Source: Actinophytocola algeriensis (GTDB lineage Bacteria > Actinomycetota > Actinomycetes > Mycobacteriales > Pseudonocardiaceae). Taken from it: 64,000 nt of DNA. The stretch is taken from NCBI RefSeq assembly GCF_014203735.1, contig NZ_JACHJQ010000001.1, positions 1,041,269 to 1,105,268 on the forward strand. Direction: 5' to 3'. This document shows, in pieces, positions 33,882 through 43,114 of this stretch. A model generated the notes under the pieces. It was not told the origin of the DNA and did no database searches. It saw nothing but the letters and a program-made list of their open reading frames with translations. How positions within the stretch are numbered: position 1 is the first letter of the stretch; each line of letters starts with the position of its first letter. Made by a program: the position numbers and the translations under genes.

Positions 33882-35996
33882 TCAGGGGATCACCCATATG
33901 ACGACCTTCGAGTTCGGCGCGACCTTGCTGTTGGCGGTGGGGCTCTGGCCGATCACCCGGCCGGACCCGCCGCCGAAGGCCTGGATCTCCGCCTGGAGCC
34001 CGAGTTGCTGCAGCGTTGCCACGGCCTGGTCGGCGGACTGGTTGCCGAGGTCGGGCACGGTCACCGCGTTGGACACGATCACGGTGACGGTCTTGTCGTC
34101 GCCCTCGATCTTCGAGCCGATCTCCGGGTCGGTGCGGATGACCCGCCCGCCCTCGACGTCCGCCGAGAACTCCGCGGTGCCCTCGACCGGTGTGTAACCG
34201 AGGGCGGTGAGTTCCTGGAACGCCTCGTCCCGCGTCTTGTTGCGCACGTCGGGGATCGGCTTGGGCTCCGGGCCCTTGCTGAGCACGATGACAACGCGCT
34301 CACCGATGTTGAGCTCCGTGCCCGGCTGCGGCGAGACCGAGACGACCTTGCCCTTCTCGACGTCGTCGTCGTACCGGTTCTGCCCGTCGTCGCGGTCCGG
34401 CTGCAGGCCCTGCTTGCGGATGAGGTCCTCGACCTCCGTCGGGTCGGCGCCCTCGCGCACCTCCGGCACCTTCGGCTTGCCGAGCGACACGACCATGGTG
34501 ACCGAGTCGCCGCGCAGCACCTCCTGGCCCTGCGCGGGGTCGGTCCTGATCACCGTGCCCGCCGCGATGGTGTTGTGCCGTTCGGTCTTGATCTGCGGGT
34601 CCAGGTCGTTGTCCCGCAACTTTCGTTCGGCGTCGTCCCTGGCCATCGCCGCCACGTCCGGCACCGTGCGGTACCGGCCGGAGGCGAACCACCAGGTCGA
34701 CGTGCCGACGAGCGCGAGCACCAGCACCGCGACGGCACTCCACAGCGCGATCGACCCGCCGCGGCCCTTCCGCGCGGGCGGCGGCTGCGGCGGCCGGTTG
34801 CGTGGCGGGCGCGGCGGTGCGGCCTGCGGCTGCTGGGACGGGAACGGACCGGACACGGGTGGCACGTACTCGGTCGCGGGGCCGGCGCGGTCCAGGTCGG
34901 TGCGCAGCATCGCCCGCGTGCCCTGCGGCCCGATCGGCCGGAAACCACCGGGCGGCGCCTGCCGCACGATCGTCGCGCCCGCGGGCGCGACGGGGGCCAC
35001 CGCGGGGGACACGACGGGGGCGTTCCGGACGGTCCTCTCAGCCTCGCTGGTGTCGATCACGCCCGAGCTGTGGCGGATGGTCTCCGGCGACACCGGCATC
35101 GTGCGGTCGGCGATCGTCGGCGCGGGCACCGGGACCGGCACCCGCGGCGCACCGATCACCATGCGCAGCTTCTCGATCTCCGAGAGGAACGCGGCGCCGT
35201 CGACCGGGCGCTGCTCCATGTCGCGCCGGGTCGCGCGGACGACCAGGTCGTCCAGCTCGGGCGGGATGTTGCCGGCGAGCGTGGACGGGGCGGGCACGTC
35301 GTCGTTCACGTGGCGGTAGGCGACGGAGATGGCGTTGTCGCCGGTGTAGGGCGCGGTGCCGGTCAGTGCCTCGAACAGGACGATGCCCGCCGAGTACACG
35401 TCGCCTGCCGAGTTCGCGTTGCCGGTGGTGACCTGCTCGGGGGAGAGGTAGGCGACCGTGCCGAGGATGACGCTCGCGCTGGTGGTCCCCGCGCTGTGGA
35501 TGGCTCTGACCAGGCCGAAGTCGCCGACCTTGACCGTGCTGCCGCCCTCGCCGCCGTGCCCGATGAGCACGTTCTCCGGCTTGACGTCCCGGTGCACCAG
35601 ACCGGCGCGGTGCGCGGCGGCCAGTGCCGAGAGCACCGGCTCCATGATCGCGAGCGCGGTCGGCACGTCGAGCGCGCCGCGCTCGTTGATGAGGTCGCGC
35701 AGCGTGCCGCCGTCGACGAGCTCCATGACCAGGTAGACGAGATCACCGTTCGGTGACTTGTCGACGCCCTGGTCGTGCACCGCCACCACGTTCGGGTGGT
35801 GGATCTTGGCCGCCGACCGTGCCTCGCGCTCGAAGCGGTCCACGAAGGCCCGGTCATCGGCGAACCGCGCGTCCATCACCTTGATCGCCACCCGGCGGTC
35901 GAGACGCGTGTCCAGCCCGCGGTACACCGAGGACATGCCACCGCGGGCGAGCAGCGCGTCGACCCGGTACCGCTGCTCCAGCAGCGCGCCGATCAA
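33882..35996 (-). CDS. pknL: PASTA-domain Ser/Thr protein kinase (PknL position)
   Basis: Transmembrane eukaryotic-type kinase. Kinase domain residues about 10-275: Lys39 in VAIKV, HRDVKPENV with catalytic Asp137, DFG at 159-161, and LGTVAYLSPEQ. A Pro-rich juxtamembrane stretch precedes one membrane helix (about 417-437), then four extracellular PASTA repeats that should bind muropeptides. The TTG at 35996 has AAAGGGGAG upstream; an upstream GTG is open. The divergent Rv2175c-like gene is the known PknL substrate in mycobacteria, which supports the assignment. Confidence 0.9.
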   Translation of the reverse strand: MIGALLEQRYRVDALLARGGMSSVYRGLDTRLDRRVAIKVMDARFADDRAFVDRFEREARSAAKIHHPNVVAVHDQGVDKSPNGDLVYLVMELVDGGTLRDLINERGALDVPTALAIMEPVLSALAAAHRAGLVHRDVKPENVLIGHGGEGGSTVKVGDFGLVRAIHSAGTTSASVILGTVAYLSPEQVTTGNANSAGDVYSAGIVLFEALTGTAPYTGDNAISVAYRHVNDDVPAPSTLAGNIPPELDDLVVRATRRDMEQRPVDGAAFLSEIEKLRMVIGAPRVPVPVPAPTIADRTMPVSPETIRHSSGVIDTSEAERTVRNAPVVSPAVAPVAPAGATIVRQAPPGGFRPIGPQGTRAMLRTDLDRAGPATEYVPPVSGPFPSQQPQAAPPRPPRNRPPQPPPARKGRGGSIALWSAVAVLVLALVGTSTWWFASGRYRTVPDVAAMARDDAERKLRDNDLDPQIKTERHNTIAAGTVIRTDPAQGQEVLRGDSVTMVVSLGKPKVPEVREGADPTEVEDLIRKQGLQPDRDDGQNRYDDDVEKGKVVSVSPQPGTELNIGERVVIVLSKGPEPKPIPDVRNKTRDEAFQELTALGYTPVEGTAEFSADVEGGRVIRTDPEIGSKIEGDDKTVTVIVSNAVTVPDLGNQSADQAVATLQQLGLQAEIQAFGGGSGRVIGQSPTANSKVAPNSKVVIWVIP

Positions 35997-36176
35997 GCCG
36001 ACTCCCCTTTCGTCCACGACCGTGATGGTACGGAGCGCGGCGTGATGGCGTGGCGAAGCGGTCCAATTCGCGGAGCCCGCGGAGCGAATCATGGGGCGCT
36101 GTCCGGGTCACGACCGGGTCACGCGGGTGGAAAACCCTCTGCGCGGGACGACCTCACCTGTGGCATCGTTTGCGGT

Positions 36177-36548
36177 GTGAGTGCGATCCCTTCCGCCGAC
36201 GACGTGCTGGGCCCCGATGTCGAGGTCCTACCGCTGCCCGATGTGGCCGACCGGCTGGCGCTGCCGGTCACGAAGGTACGGCAGGCGTTGCGGGACGGTC
36301 AGCTGCTCGCGGTCCGCAGGAACGGGGTGCTGAGTGTGCCGACCCCGTTCCTCACCGCTGACGGCCAGATCGTCAAAGGCCTGCCGGGCACGATCACCGT
36401 GCTCGCGGACGCCGGCTTCACCCCCGACGACATGCTGCGCTGGCTCTTCGAGCCGGACGAGACGCTGCCGGGGGGCACCCCGATCGCCGCGCTGCGCGCG
36501 ACGGGTGGCCGTGAGGTGAAACGCAGGGCTCAGGCCCTGGCTTTCTGA
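36177..36548 (+). CDS. Rv2175c-type DNA-binding protein
   Basis: A 123-residue winged helix-turn-helix protein: LPLPDVADRLALPVTKVRQALRDGQLLAVRR is the HTH and wing region, followed by LTADGQIVKGLPGTITVLADAGFTPDDMLRWLF. The mycobacterial homologue binds DNA until phosphorylated by PknL. Here it is divergent from pknL with 180 bp between them, keeping the same pairing. GTG start. Its last 19 bp overlap the convergent MauE-like gene. Confidence 0.88.
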   Translation: MSAIPSADDVLGPDVEVLPLPDVADRLALPVTKVRQALRDGQLLAVRRNGVLSVPTPFLTADGQIVKGLPGTITVLADAGFTPDDMLRWLFEPDETLPGGTPIAALRATGGREVKRRAQALAF

Positions 36549-37231
36549 CCGGCCGCCCGGGTCACGGTCCGCTGCGTCGCGGTCCGCTGCGTCGCGTCGA
36601 GTGCGCGGCGCAGTCGAGCCTGCTCCGCGTCGGTGCCGATGTGCACGAACCCGGCCAGGAACGCCAGCCGCGCGAGCAGCCGTCCACGGCGGGTCGGTGC
36701 GGCACGCCGAGCCAGCCTGCGCGCCACGCCGGCCGACCGCACGGGTGCGATCCGCCCGCCGGCCACCGCGGCCAGCACCATGACGGCGAGCAGCGCGCCC
36801 GCCCACCCCAGTGCGGCGACGCTGACGCCCCGCGGCCACCCCGTCCCGGCCACGTACCCCGCCGCGGCCGCCAGCACGGCCGTACGGGCCAGTTCGGCGC
36901 CGCCCGCGGGTCCTTCGGTCAGTGACGCCCAGCAGCCGCACGACGAGCCACGCCGGACGGCCACGACCACGAAGCCGAGGAACCCGGCGAACGTGACCGC
37001 GAGCGCCACCCCGGTGACCCGGCCGCCGACGTGCACGACGGCCGCGGCGAGCAGCAGCTCCCACGCGCCGAGCAGCCGCCCGTGGCGCCGCAGCGCGGAG
37101 GTGCTCCCACGCGGCCCGAAGACGCGCCGCAGCGCCCCGGCCACGTGACCGGGGCGCCACAGCTTGGGTGCGCCCGCGCTGACCAGCAGACCGGCCAGCG
37201 CGAGCGCGAAACCCTGCGACAGAGCGGCCAT
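36530..37231 (-). CDS. MauE/DoxX-like membrane protein
   Basis: A 233-residue protein with four or five membrane helices and the MauE-type cysteine site RRGSSCGCWASLTEG in a loop (about residue 95-105). MauE proteins support disulfide formation in periplasmic partners. The C-terminus is a long basic tail (RRLARRAAPTRRGRLLARL). ATG 37231 overlaps the stop of the 92-residue gene by 1 bp. Which protein it serves is unknown. Confidence 0.7.
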   Translation of the reverse strand: MAALSQGFALALAGLLVSAGAPKLWRPGHVAGALRRVFGPRGSTSALRRHGRLLGAWELLLAAAVVHVGGRVTGVALAVTFAGFLGFVVVAVRRGSSCGCWASLTEGPAGGAELARTAVLAAAAGYVAGTGWPRGVSVAALGWAGALLAVMVLAAVAGGRIAPVRSAGVARRLARRAAPTRRGRLLARLAFLAGFVHIGTDAEQARLRRALDATQRTATQRTVTRAAGQKARA

Positions 37232-37509
37232 CACAGGTGGTCGTAGCAGTCCATGATCACGGCCATGATCACGCCGAGCCCGGCGCCCGCGGCCACCGCC
37301 GCGATGGCCTCCGCGGCGGCGATGCCGACCGCGGCCAGCGCCGCCTCCAGGTACACGCCGCCCCACCGGGCGGCGGCGATCAGCATCGCCTTCACGTCCT
37401 GCGGCAGCATCTTCCACAGGCCCGCGATCTCCTTGACCCCGTCCTCGCCGATCTCCACGAGGATCTCGCCGTCCCGGCCCGCGCACGCGGTGAAGTCATC
37501 CCACGACAT
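37231..37509 (-). CDS. Small hydrophobic-tailed protein of the MauE cassette
   Basis: A 92-residue protein, MSWDDFTACAGRDGEILVEI, a short acidic helix, then a long Ala/Gly/Ile-rich hydrophobic segment (YLEAALAAVGIAAAEAIAAV...IMAVIM) ending DCYDHL. Two Cys residues (near 9 and 88) could be disulfide-bonded by the neighbouring MauE-like protein. No family recognised; the hydrophobic helical C-terminus resembles pore-forming peptides and membrane anchors alike. Confidence 0.6.
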   Translation of the reverse strand: MSWDDFTACAGRDGEILVEIGEDGVKEIAGLWKMLPQDVKAMLIAAARWGGVYLEAALAAVGIAAAEAIAAVAAGAGLGVIMAVIMDCYDHL

Positions 37510-37524
37510 GGTTCAGCCCTTCCC

Positions 37525-37923
37525 TCACGCGGTCTGTTCGAGTGCCTGGTTCGTCGCCGACAGCGACTCGTGCAACGTCATGCCGTTGGCCGAGAACGCG
37601 GTGATCAGCGGGTCACCCTCGGACACCACGCCGACCTCCGGGTCGGCGAGCAGCAGGTCGGCGCCCTGCCGCGACAGGGCGTCCACGATCGCCCTGCTGT
37701 TCTCGTCCAGGCCCTCGTACCAGCTGTTCACGTGCAGCGCGATCTGCTGGATGTAGCCCGCGTCCGCCGCTTCCGGCGCGATGGCGATGCCTTGCTGCGC
37801 GAGCGCGTCGGCGATGCCGCCGCCTACGTCGCCCGTCGCCGCGTTCCCGGTCGGCTGCCAATCGGTGCCGTCCCACCAGTAATTGCCGTCATCGGAGAGC
37901 TGGGCTCCCTCTGGCACGGTCAT
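37525..37923 (-). CDS. Hypothetical protein with WWDGTDWQP motif
   Basis: A 132-residue protein beginning MTVPEGAQLSDDGNYWWDGT, where DDGNYWWDGTDWQP matches the short DUF2510-type motif often found at the start of actinobacterial secreted or membrane proteins. The remainder is an acidic helical domain (AEAADAGYIQQIALHVNSWYE). ATG 37923 has GGGAGGA upstream. It is the first gene of a three-gene minus-strand cassette with the 92-residue protein and the MauE-like protein. Function unknown. Confidence 0.6.
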   Translation of the reverse strand: MTVPEGAQLSDDGNYWWDGTDWQPTGNAATGDVGGGIADALAQQGIAIAPEAADAGYIQQIALHVNSWYEGLDENSRAIVDALSRQGADLLLADPEVGVVSEGDPLITAFSANGMTLHESLSATNQALEQTA

Positions 37924-37999
37924 GAAGTCCTCCCACGTCGTGGCTTGTGCACGGAGGATGACCTTTGGCAGCCGGACAGGGCAGTGCTGCGGGACCGGC

Positions 38000-38932
38000 T
38001 CAGCGGGAACGGGGTGCCACCCGAAAGGGCAGCGCACGGGCCATTGCGGAGACCGCGATCCGCAGCCGCCGGTGCGTCGGCACGACGACCCGCCTGCCGA
38101 GCACGTCGTAGCCGGCGTCGGCGATCTCGTCGAGGATGTGGCGGTACATGGCGGTCGCGGCGGCGATGCAGGGCCGTGACCTCGGCGCCAGCAGCGCGAT
38201 GCCCGGTTCGGCCCGCCGGTAGACCGCGTGCGTGCAGGACACGAGGTGGGCGAGCGCGCGCCGGATCGGCCGTTCCGTGCGGCCGGTGCGGTGGGCGTGT
38301 TCGAGCATGGCCCGGTCCACCCCGAACGCGGCCAGCTCGTCGGCGGGCAGGTACAGGCGGCCGCGGTCGAGGTCCTCCCCGACGTCGCGCAGGAAGTTGG
38401 TCAGCTGGAACGCCTCGCCGAGCGCGGCCGCGTACGGCGCCGCCTCCTCCCGGGGGCCCTCGGTGCCGAGCACGGGCAGCATCTGCAGCCCGATGACCCC
38501 GGCCGAGCCGTGGGTGTACTCGGCGAGGTCGGCGAACGTGGCGTAGCCGGTGATCGTGAGGTCCATCCGCATGGACGCGAGGAACTCGGTGAACAGGGCC
38601 TCGTCGATGTCGTGGCGCCGCACGGTGTCGGTGAGCGCCAGCAGCACCGGGTGCGCGGGCGGCGCCCCGGCGAACGCCTCGGCGAGCGCCTTCTCGAGCG
38701 TGGTCAGCGCCTGGGCGGGATCACCCGGCGCGACCGCGTTGTCCACGATCTCGTCGGCCAGCCGCGCGAACCCGTACAGGGCGTGCACGGACGGCCTGCT
38801 CGCGGCGGGCAGGAACCGGGTGGCGAGGAAGTACGTGCGCCCGTACCGCGCGTTGATGCGGCGGCACGCCCGGTACGCCTCGTCGAGTGCCGGGGTGCTC
38901 TTCCTCCCGGCGGCGCCGAACAGCCCCGTCAC
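38000..38932 (-). CDS. crtB: Phytoene/squalene synthase
   Basis: Condenses two geranylgeranyl diphosphates to phytoene. The 310-residue protein has the two Asp-rich sites: ADEIVDNAVA (DxxxD) and NFLRDVGEDLDRGRLYLP, the second typical of trans-isoprenyl synthases. LYGFARLADEIVD and RHILDEIADAGYDVLGRRVVVP are family hallmarks. GTG start overlaps the lipoprotein stop (GTGA). It forms one minus-strand unit with crtI and the prenyl synthase. Confidence 0.92.
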   Translation of the reverse strand: MTGLFGAAGRKSTPALDEAYRACRRINARYGRTYFLATRFLPAASRPSVHALYGFARLADEIVDNAVAPGDPAQALTTLEKALAEAFAGAPPAHPVLLALTDTVRRHDIDEALFTEFLASMRMDLTITGYATFADLAEYTHGSAGVIGLQMLPVLGTEGPREEAAPYAAALGEAFQLTNFLRDVGEDLDRGRLYLPADELAAFGVDRAMLEHAHRTGRTERPIRRALAHLVSCTHAVYRRAEPGIALLAPRSRPCIAAATAMYRHILDEIADAGYDVLGRRVVVPTHRRLRIAVSAMARALPFRVAPRSR

Positions 38933-40323
38933 TTCGGGCAGCTCACCCACTGGCCCGCCGGGCACTCGCCGTTCTCCTGCTTGTACGTGGCCACCAGCTG
39001 GGTCGCGAGCGCGTACGCCGAAACGGGGTTCTCGGCGGTGGTGACGAGCGATGCGGTGCACACCGACTTGGTGGTGCCGAGGCAGCCGCGCAGCTGTTCC
39101 TTCGCCTGGTCGCGCCAGTAGCGGGCGGACGCGACGCCGTACTTCCACACGCTGTCGGCGTAGCTGATCGCGTAGACGGCGTGCCCGCTCTCGCCTTCCC
39201 TGCCCGACTTGGTGTCGGCGGGCTTGGCGGTGGCGCGTTCCTCGAGCGGCTTCGCGTCCGGCGGGTCGGCGAGCGCGAGCGCGGTCCACACCGCGCCGTA
39301 CGGGTGGCTGCCGGGCACCGAGTTGGCGCGCTGGTAGAAGCTCCCCCACTCCGGGGTGGTGATCGCGCAGCTCATGGTGGCCGCCGCGCCGGGCTGGACC
39401 GGTCCGACGGTCTGCTCGCAGCTGCCGAGCGGCGCGTTGTCGCCCGTCCAGTCGGCCTTCAGGTGGACCTTCACGGCCTTCTTGGACGGGTTGGTGATGT
39501 CGACGATGAGCGTGCAGCTCGGCGCGCCACAGGCGTCGAACCGGTTGCCGCCCTGGGTGATCGTGGTGAGCGCGTCGATCGCGGTGCCCAGGTCCTTCGT
39601 GGCCCCGTTCGCGAGGTCGGTGTAGATCTTGTTGATGTTCGCGGACACGTCGCTGACCGCGACCTGGAGGTCGCGCGCCTTGGTGTTCTCCGCGCTGCCG
39701 ATCTCGTCGAGCGCGATGGCGACCACGCCGTGCGGCGCGTCCTTCGCGAGGTAGACCTTGCCGCCGTCGACGGGGACCTCGAGGCCCTCGACCTCGGCGA
39801 CCTTGGTGGTCTTGTCCGGCAGCGCGCCGTCGCCCTTGGTGGCCTTGCCCGCGGCCTGGCTGACCACGTCCGGGGTGAAGATGTCGGCGAACTCGATGCC
39901 GAGCAGCACGGTCGGCAGCTTCACCCAGCGGTTGCCGAGCGCGGTGCCGTCGCCGGAGCTGACGCCGAAGCGGGCGGCCATGGCGGCCCAGAACTCGGGC
40001 GCGCCCTTGAGGTACAGGGTCTTGTCGAGCACCGTGATCGTCGCGCCGAGCCCGTCGACGGTGATGGTGCCGAACACCTCGCTGGTGCTGGTGGCGGTCA
40101 CGTCGACGGTGAACGCGGAGCCGTCGGAGGCCTTCAACCCGCCCTGGTAGCGGGTCGCTGCGGACTCCGCGAAGCTCGTGAGCGCGGAAGCGGTCGCCTC
40201 GGCCGTGGTGAGCGGCCCGATCTCGACCCCGGACGGCGCGCCACCGACCGCGTTCGTGCAGGCGGTCAGCCCGAGCACGGCCACCACGAGAAAAGGCACA
40301 AGGCGGCGCGGCTTCCGAGTCAT
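38929..40323 (-). CDS. Large exported lipoprotein, LpqN/LprG-like beta domain predicted
   Basis: A 464-residue lipoprotein: MTRKPRRLVPFLVVAVLGLTACTNAVGG gives basic start, hydrophobic core and lipobox LTAC. Residues about 40-270 have the alternating strands of LppX/LprG-type lipid-binding proteins (GTITVDGLGATITVLDKTLYLKGAPEFW is like the mycobacterial lipoproteins); the remainder is a Cys-containing domain. ATG 40323 has GGGGAGG just upstream. Its insertion between crtI and crtB suggests co-transcription with carotenoid genes; a role in carrying a lipid is inference. Confidence 0.68.
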   Translation of the reverse strand: MTRKPRRLVPFLVVAVLGLTACTNAVGGAPSGVEIGPLTTAEATASALTSFAESAATRYQGGLKASDGSAFTVDVTATSTSEVFGTITVDGLGATITVLDKTLYLKGAPEFWAAMAARFGVSSGDGTALGNRWVKLPTVLLGIEFADIFTPDVVSQAAGKATKGDGALPDKTTKVAEVEGLEVPVDGGKVYLAKDAPHGVVAIALDEIGSAENTKARDLQVAVSDVSANINKIYTDLANGATKDLGTAIDALTTITQGGNRFDACGAPSCTLIVDITNPSKKAVKVHLKADWTGDNAPLGSCEQTVGPVQPGAAATMSCAITTPEWGSFYQRANSVPGSHPYGAVWTALALADPPDAKPLEERATAKPADTKSGREGESGHAVYAISYADSVWKYGVASARYWRDQAKEQLRGCLGTTKSVCTASLVTTAENPVSAYALATQLVATYKQENGECPAGQWVSCPK

Positions 40324-40388
40324 GGTCCTCCCCATCCCGGGTGCGCCGTGTGGTCTGTTCGGCGCAGTTCCGGGAGGAGTATCGCAAC

Positions 40389-41909
40389 TCATCGCGCGGC
40401 GACGCGCGGGGATGAGCTGACGGAACGCTGACGTTGTGCGCCCGTTACCCGTTGGGCGGCCAGCCTGCCCGAGATGACCACCGGCGGGATGCCGACGCCA
40501 GGTGTGGTGCCACAGCCCGCGAGCACGGCGTTGGCCACGCCGCCGACGAGGTTGCGGGGCCGGAACGGACCGGTCTGCTGCAACGTGTGCGCGAGGGAGA
40601 ACGGGGTGCCCGCGGCGAGTCCGGCCGCGGCCCAGTCCGCCGGGGTGACGAGCCGCTCGACCTCGACCGCGTCGTCGAACCCGGTGAGGCCGCGCGCCGC
40701 GAGCACCTGGCCCAGCTCGGCGCGGTAGGCGGGGCCGACCCGGTCCCAGTCGATCTCGCCGGTCTCCTGGTTGGGGCACGGCGCGAGGACCGAGATCACC
40801 TCGCGGCCGGAAGGCGCGAGCGCCTGATCGGTCGCGGTCGGCCGGGTGACCAGCAGCGACGGGTCGCTCATGAGCTTGCCGCGGTGCAGGATCTCGTCGA
40901 ACGTGCGGTCCCAGTGCGTGCCGAAGAACACCGTGTGGTGCCCGAGCTCCGGCCAGGTGCGGGTCACGCCGACGTGCAGCACCACCGCGGACGGCGACCA
41001 GCGCGGCCGCAGCGGCCTGCGTGGCGTGCGGCCCAGCAGCCGGTAGCTGACCGGCAGGTCGGGGGTGAGCACGATCGCGTCACACGGGATCCGCTCGCCG
41101 TGCGTGGTGCGCACGGCGGTCACGCGGTCACCGGTGCGCTCCAGCCACGCGGCGCCGGTGCCGGTCCGCACCGACCCGCCCGCGTCGGCCGCGGCGGCGG
41201 CCATGGCCTCGGCGACCGCACCGACCCCGCCGCGCGGGAACCACACGCCCGCGACGGTGTCCATGTACGCGATCACGCCGTACGCGGCGAGCGCCTCGGC
41301 GGGCGCGAGACCCGCGTACAGCGACTGGAACGAGAACAGCCGCCGCAGCCGCTCGTCGGACAGGTACCGGCCGATCCTCGGGCCGAGCCTGCCGAACCCG
41401 CCCATGGCGGCCAGGTGCGCGAGCTTCGGGCCGAGCAGGTCGAGGGGCGAGTCGAAGTTGGCGCCGATGAACTCCTCGCGCTGCACCCGGTACAGGCTGG
41501 TGAGCCACTGGCGCAGCCGCAGGTACCCGGCCGCCTCGCGCGGCCCGGCCACCCGCCGGACCTCCTCGGCCATCGCGTCGGCGCCGGTGTGCACGTGGAT
41601 CGTGGACCCGTCGGCGAAGTGCGCCCGGTAGGCGGGGTCGAGGCGGGTCAGCTCGACCCGTTCCGCGAGCGACGAGCCCACCGCCGAGAACGCCTCGTCC
41701 AGCAGGTCCGGCATGGTGAGCACGGACGCGCCGGTGTCGATGCGGTAGGCGCCGAGCCGGTCCGCGCCCGCCCGGCCGCCGACGTGCGGCGCCGACTCCA
41801 GCACGGTCACCTCGCGGCCCGCGCCGATCAGATGCAGCGCGGCCGAGAGCCCGGCGAGCCCGGCGCCGACCACGACCACCCGGTCGGTCGCGCCGGGGAG
41901 CGCGCGCAT
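40389..41909 (-). CDS. crtI: Phytoene desaturase
   Basis: FAD-dependent CrtI-type desaturase of 506 residues. Dinucleotide-binding VVVVGAGLAGLSAALHLIGA at the N-terminus, ESAPHVGGRAGADRLGAYRIDTGASVLTMP for FAD and substrate, and a CrtI-family C-terminal block (GTTPGVGIPPVVISGRLAAQ). It introduces double bonds into phytoene to give lycopene or a related carotenoid. ATG is directly adjacent to the prenyl synthase stop. Confidence 0.92.
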   Translation of the reverse strand: MRALPGATDRVVVVGAGLAGLSAALHLIGAGREVTVLESAPHVGGRAGADRLGAYRIDTGASVLTMPDLLDEAFSAVGSSLAERVELTRLDPAYRAHFADGSTIHVHTGADAMAEEVRRVAGPREAAGYLRLRQWLTSLYRVQREEFIGANFDSPLDLLGPKLAHLAAMGGFGRLGPRIGRYLSDERLRRLFSFQSLYAGLAPAEALAAYGVIAYMDTVAGVWFPRGGVGAVAEAMAAAAADAGGSVRTGTGAAWLERTGDRVTAVRTTHGERIPCDAIVLTPDLPVSYRLLGRTPRRPLRPRWSPSAVVLHVGVTRTWPELGHHTVFFGTHWDRTFDEILHRGKLMSDPSLLVTRPTATDQALAPSGREVISVLAPCPNQETGEIDWDRVGPAYRAELGQVLAARGLTGFDDAVEVERLVTPADWAAAGLAAGTPFSLAHTLQQTGPFRPRNLVGGVANAVLAGCGTTPGVGIPPVVISGRLAAQRVTGAQRQRSVSSSPRVAAR

Positions 41910-43034
41910 TCAGCGGTCCCGTCGGGTGGCGGCGATCGCGAGGTCCGCGAGCCGCGTGCGGCCGGGCTCGTCGAGGCCCGCCGCGTCGAGCGCGGCCATC
42001 GCCGACACCGTGAGCTTCTCGATCCGCCGCTCCAGCTCGTCGACCGCACCGACCTCGACCAGCAGGTCCCGCACGCGCTGGATGGTCTCCTGCGTCAGGC
42101 CGGGGTCGCCGAGCGCGCGGCGCAGCAGGTCCGCGTCGGCGTGCCTGCCCGCCTCGTCCGCGTAGCCCAGCCCCAGCGAGACGAGCAGCGTGCGCTTGCC
42201 TTCACGCAGGTCGTCGCCGGCGGGCTTGCCGGTCACCTCGGTGTCGCCGTACACGCCGAGCAGGTCGTCCCGCAGCTGGAACGCGACGCCGACGTCGGTG
42301 CCGAACGCACGGACCGCGGCGATCGTGTCCTCGTCGGCCCCCGCGAGCGCGACACCCATGTGCAGCGGCCGTTCCACCGTGTAGGCGGCGGTCTTCAGCC
42401 GCGCCACCCCCAGCGCGCGCTCCTCGGACTCGTCGCCCTCGGCCTGCGCGAGCACGTCGAGGTACTGGCCGGCGAACATCTCCGCCCGCATGGCGAGCCA
42501 CGGCCCGCGGGCAGCACCTCGCATCCGGTCCGACAGCGGCGCGCCGGTGAACATGTCGTCCGCCCACGCGAGCGCCAGGTCGCCGAGCAGGATCGCGGCG
42601 GCCATCCCGAACCGCTCCGGCTCGCCGAGCCAGCCGCCCGCGCGGTGCGCGTCGGTGAACCGGACGTGCACGGTCGGGTGGCCCCTGCGCAGCTCGGACG
42701 CGTCCATGAGGTCGTCGTGGACCAGCGCGCACGTCTGGATCAGCTCCAGCGCGCTGACCGCCGTGAGCACGGCCTCGGCCCGCGTACCGGTGCCTTCCCC
42801 GCCCGCGGCGCGCCAGCCCCACCACGCGAACGTGGGCCGGATCCGCTTGCCGCCGCGGAGCGCGAAGTCGGAGAGGGTGTCGACGGCGGCCGCGAACGTC
42901 TGCGCCAGCGCGGGCAGCTCCGCGCGGCGCTCCGCCAGGTAACCGCGGAGGAGCTTCTCGACATGGCGGTGCACCGCCATGTCGATGTCCTCTGCCATGT
43001 CCGCTGCCACGCGCTCGGGGGTCACGCTGACCAT
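41910..43034 (-). CDS. crtE: Polyprenyl (geranylgeranyl) diphosphate synthase
   Basis: Trans-prenyltransferase of about 374 residues making GGPP for phytoene synthase. FARM site LVHDDLMDASELRRGHPTVH and SARM site VAFQLRDDLLGVYGD are both present; GGKRIRPTF is the usual substrate motif. The residue pattern before the first Asp-rich site (LELIQTCALVHDD) suggests C20 rather than longer chains. It corresponds to IdsA2-like Rv2173 in position. ATG 43034 was chosen; inner GTG/ATG codons are possible. Confidence 0.88.
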   Translation of the reverse strand: MVSVTPERVAADMAEDIDMAVHRHVEKLLRGYLAERRAELPALAQTFAAAVDTLSDFALRGGKRIRPTFAWWGWRAAGGEGTGTRAEAVLTAVSALELIQTCALVHDDLMDASELRRGHPTVHVRFTDAHRAGGWLGEPERFGMAAAILLGDLALAWADDMFTGAPLSDRMRGAARGPWLAMRAEMFAGQYLDVLAQAEGDESEERALGVARLKTAAYTVERPLHMGVALAGADEDTIAAVRAFGTDVGVAFQLRDDLLGVYGDTEVTGKPAGDDLREGKRTLLVSLGLGYADEAGRHADADLLRRALGDPGLTQETIQRVRDLLVEVGAVDELERRIEKLTVSAMAALDAAGLDEPGRTRLADLAIAATRRDR

Positions 43035-43102
43035 GGTGCGTGTTCGGATCCCGGAACGCACTGCCGGGGGTGGGTGTCGAGGGTATCTGTAGGCAGGGTC
43101 AC

Positions 43103-43108
43103 TACCCT
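43103..43108 (+). promoter_or_regulatory. -10 hexamer of leaderless metF
   Basis: TACCCT is 6 bp before ATG 43115. Confidence 0.45.
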
Positions 43109-43114
43109 GGGTAC

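Noticed and set aside
33543-35756. 737-codon plus-strand frame opposite pknL
   Set aside because: Shadow frame; the minus strand holds a complete kinase with PASTA repeats.
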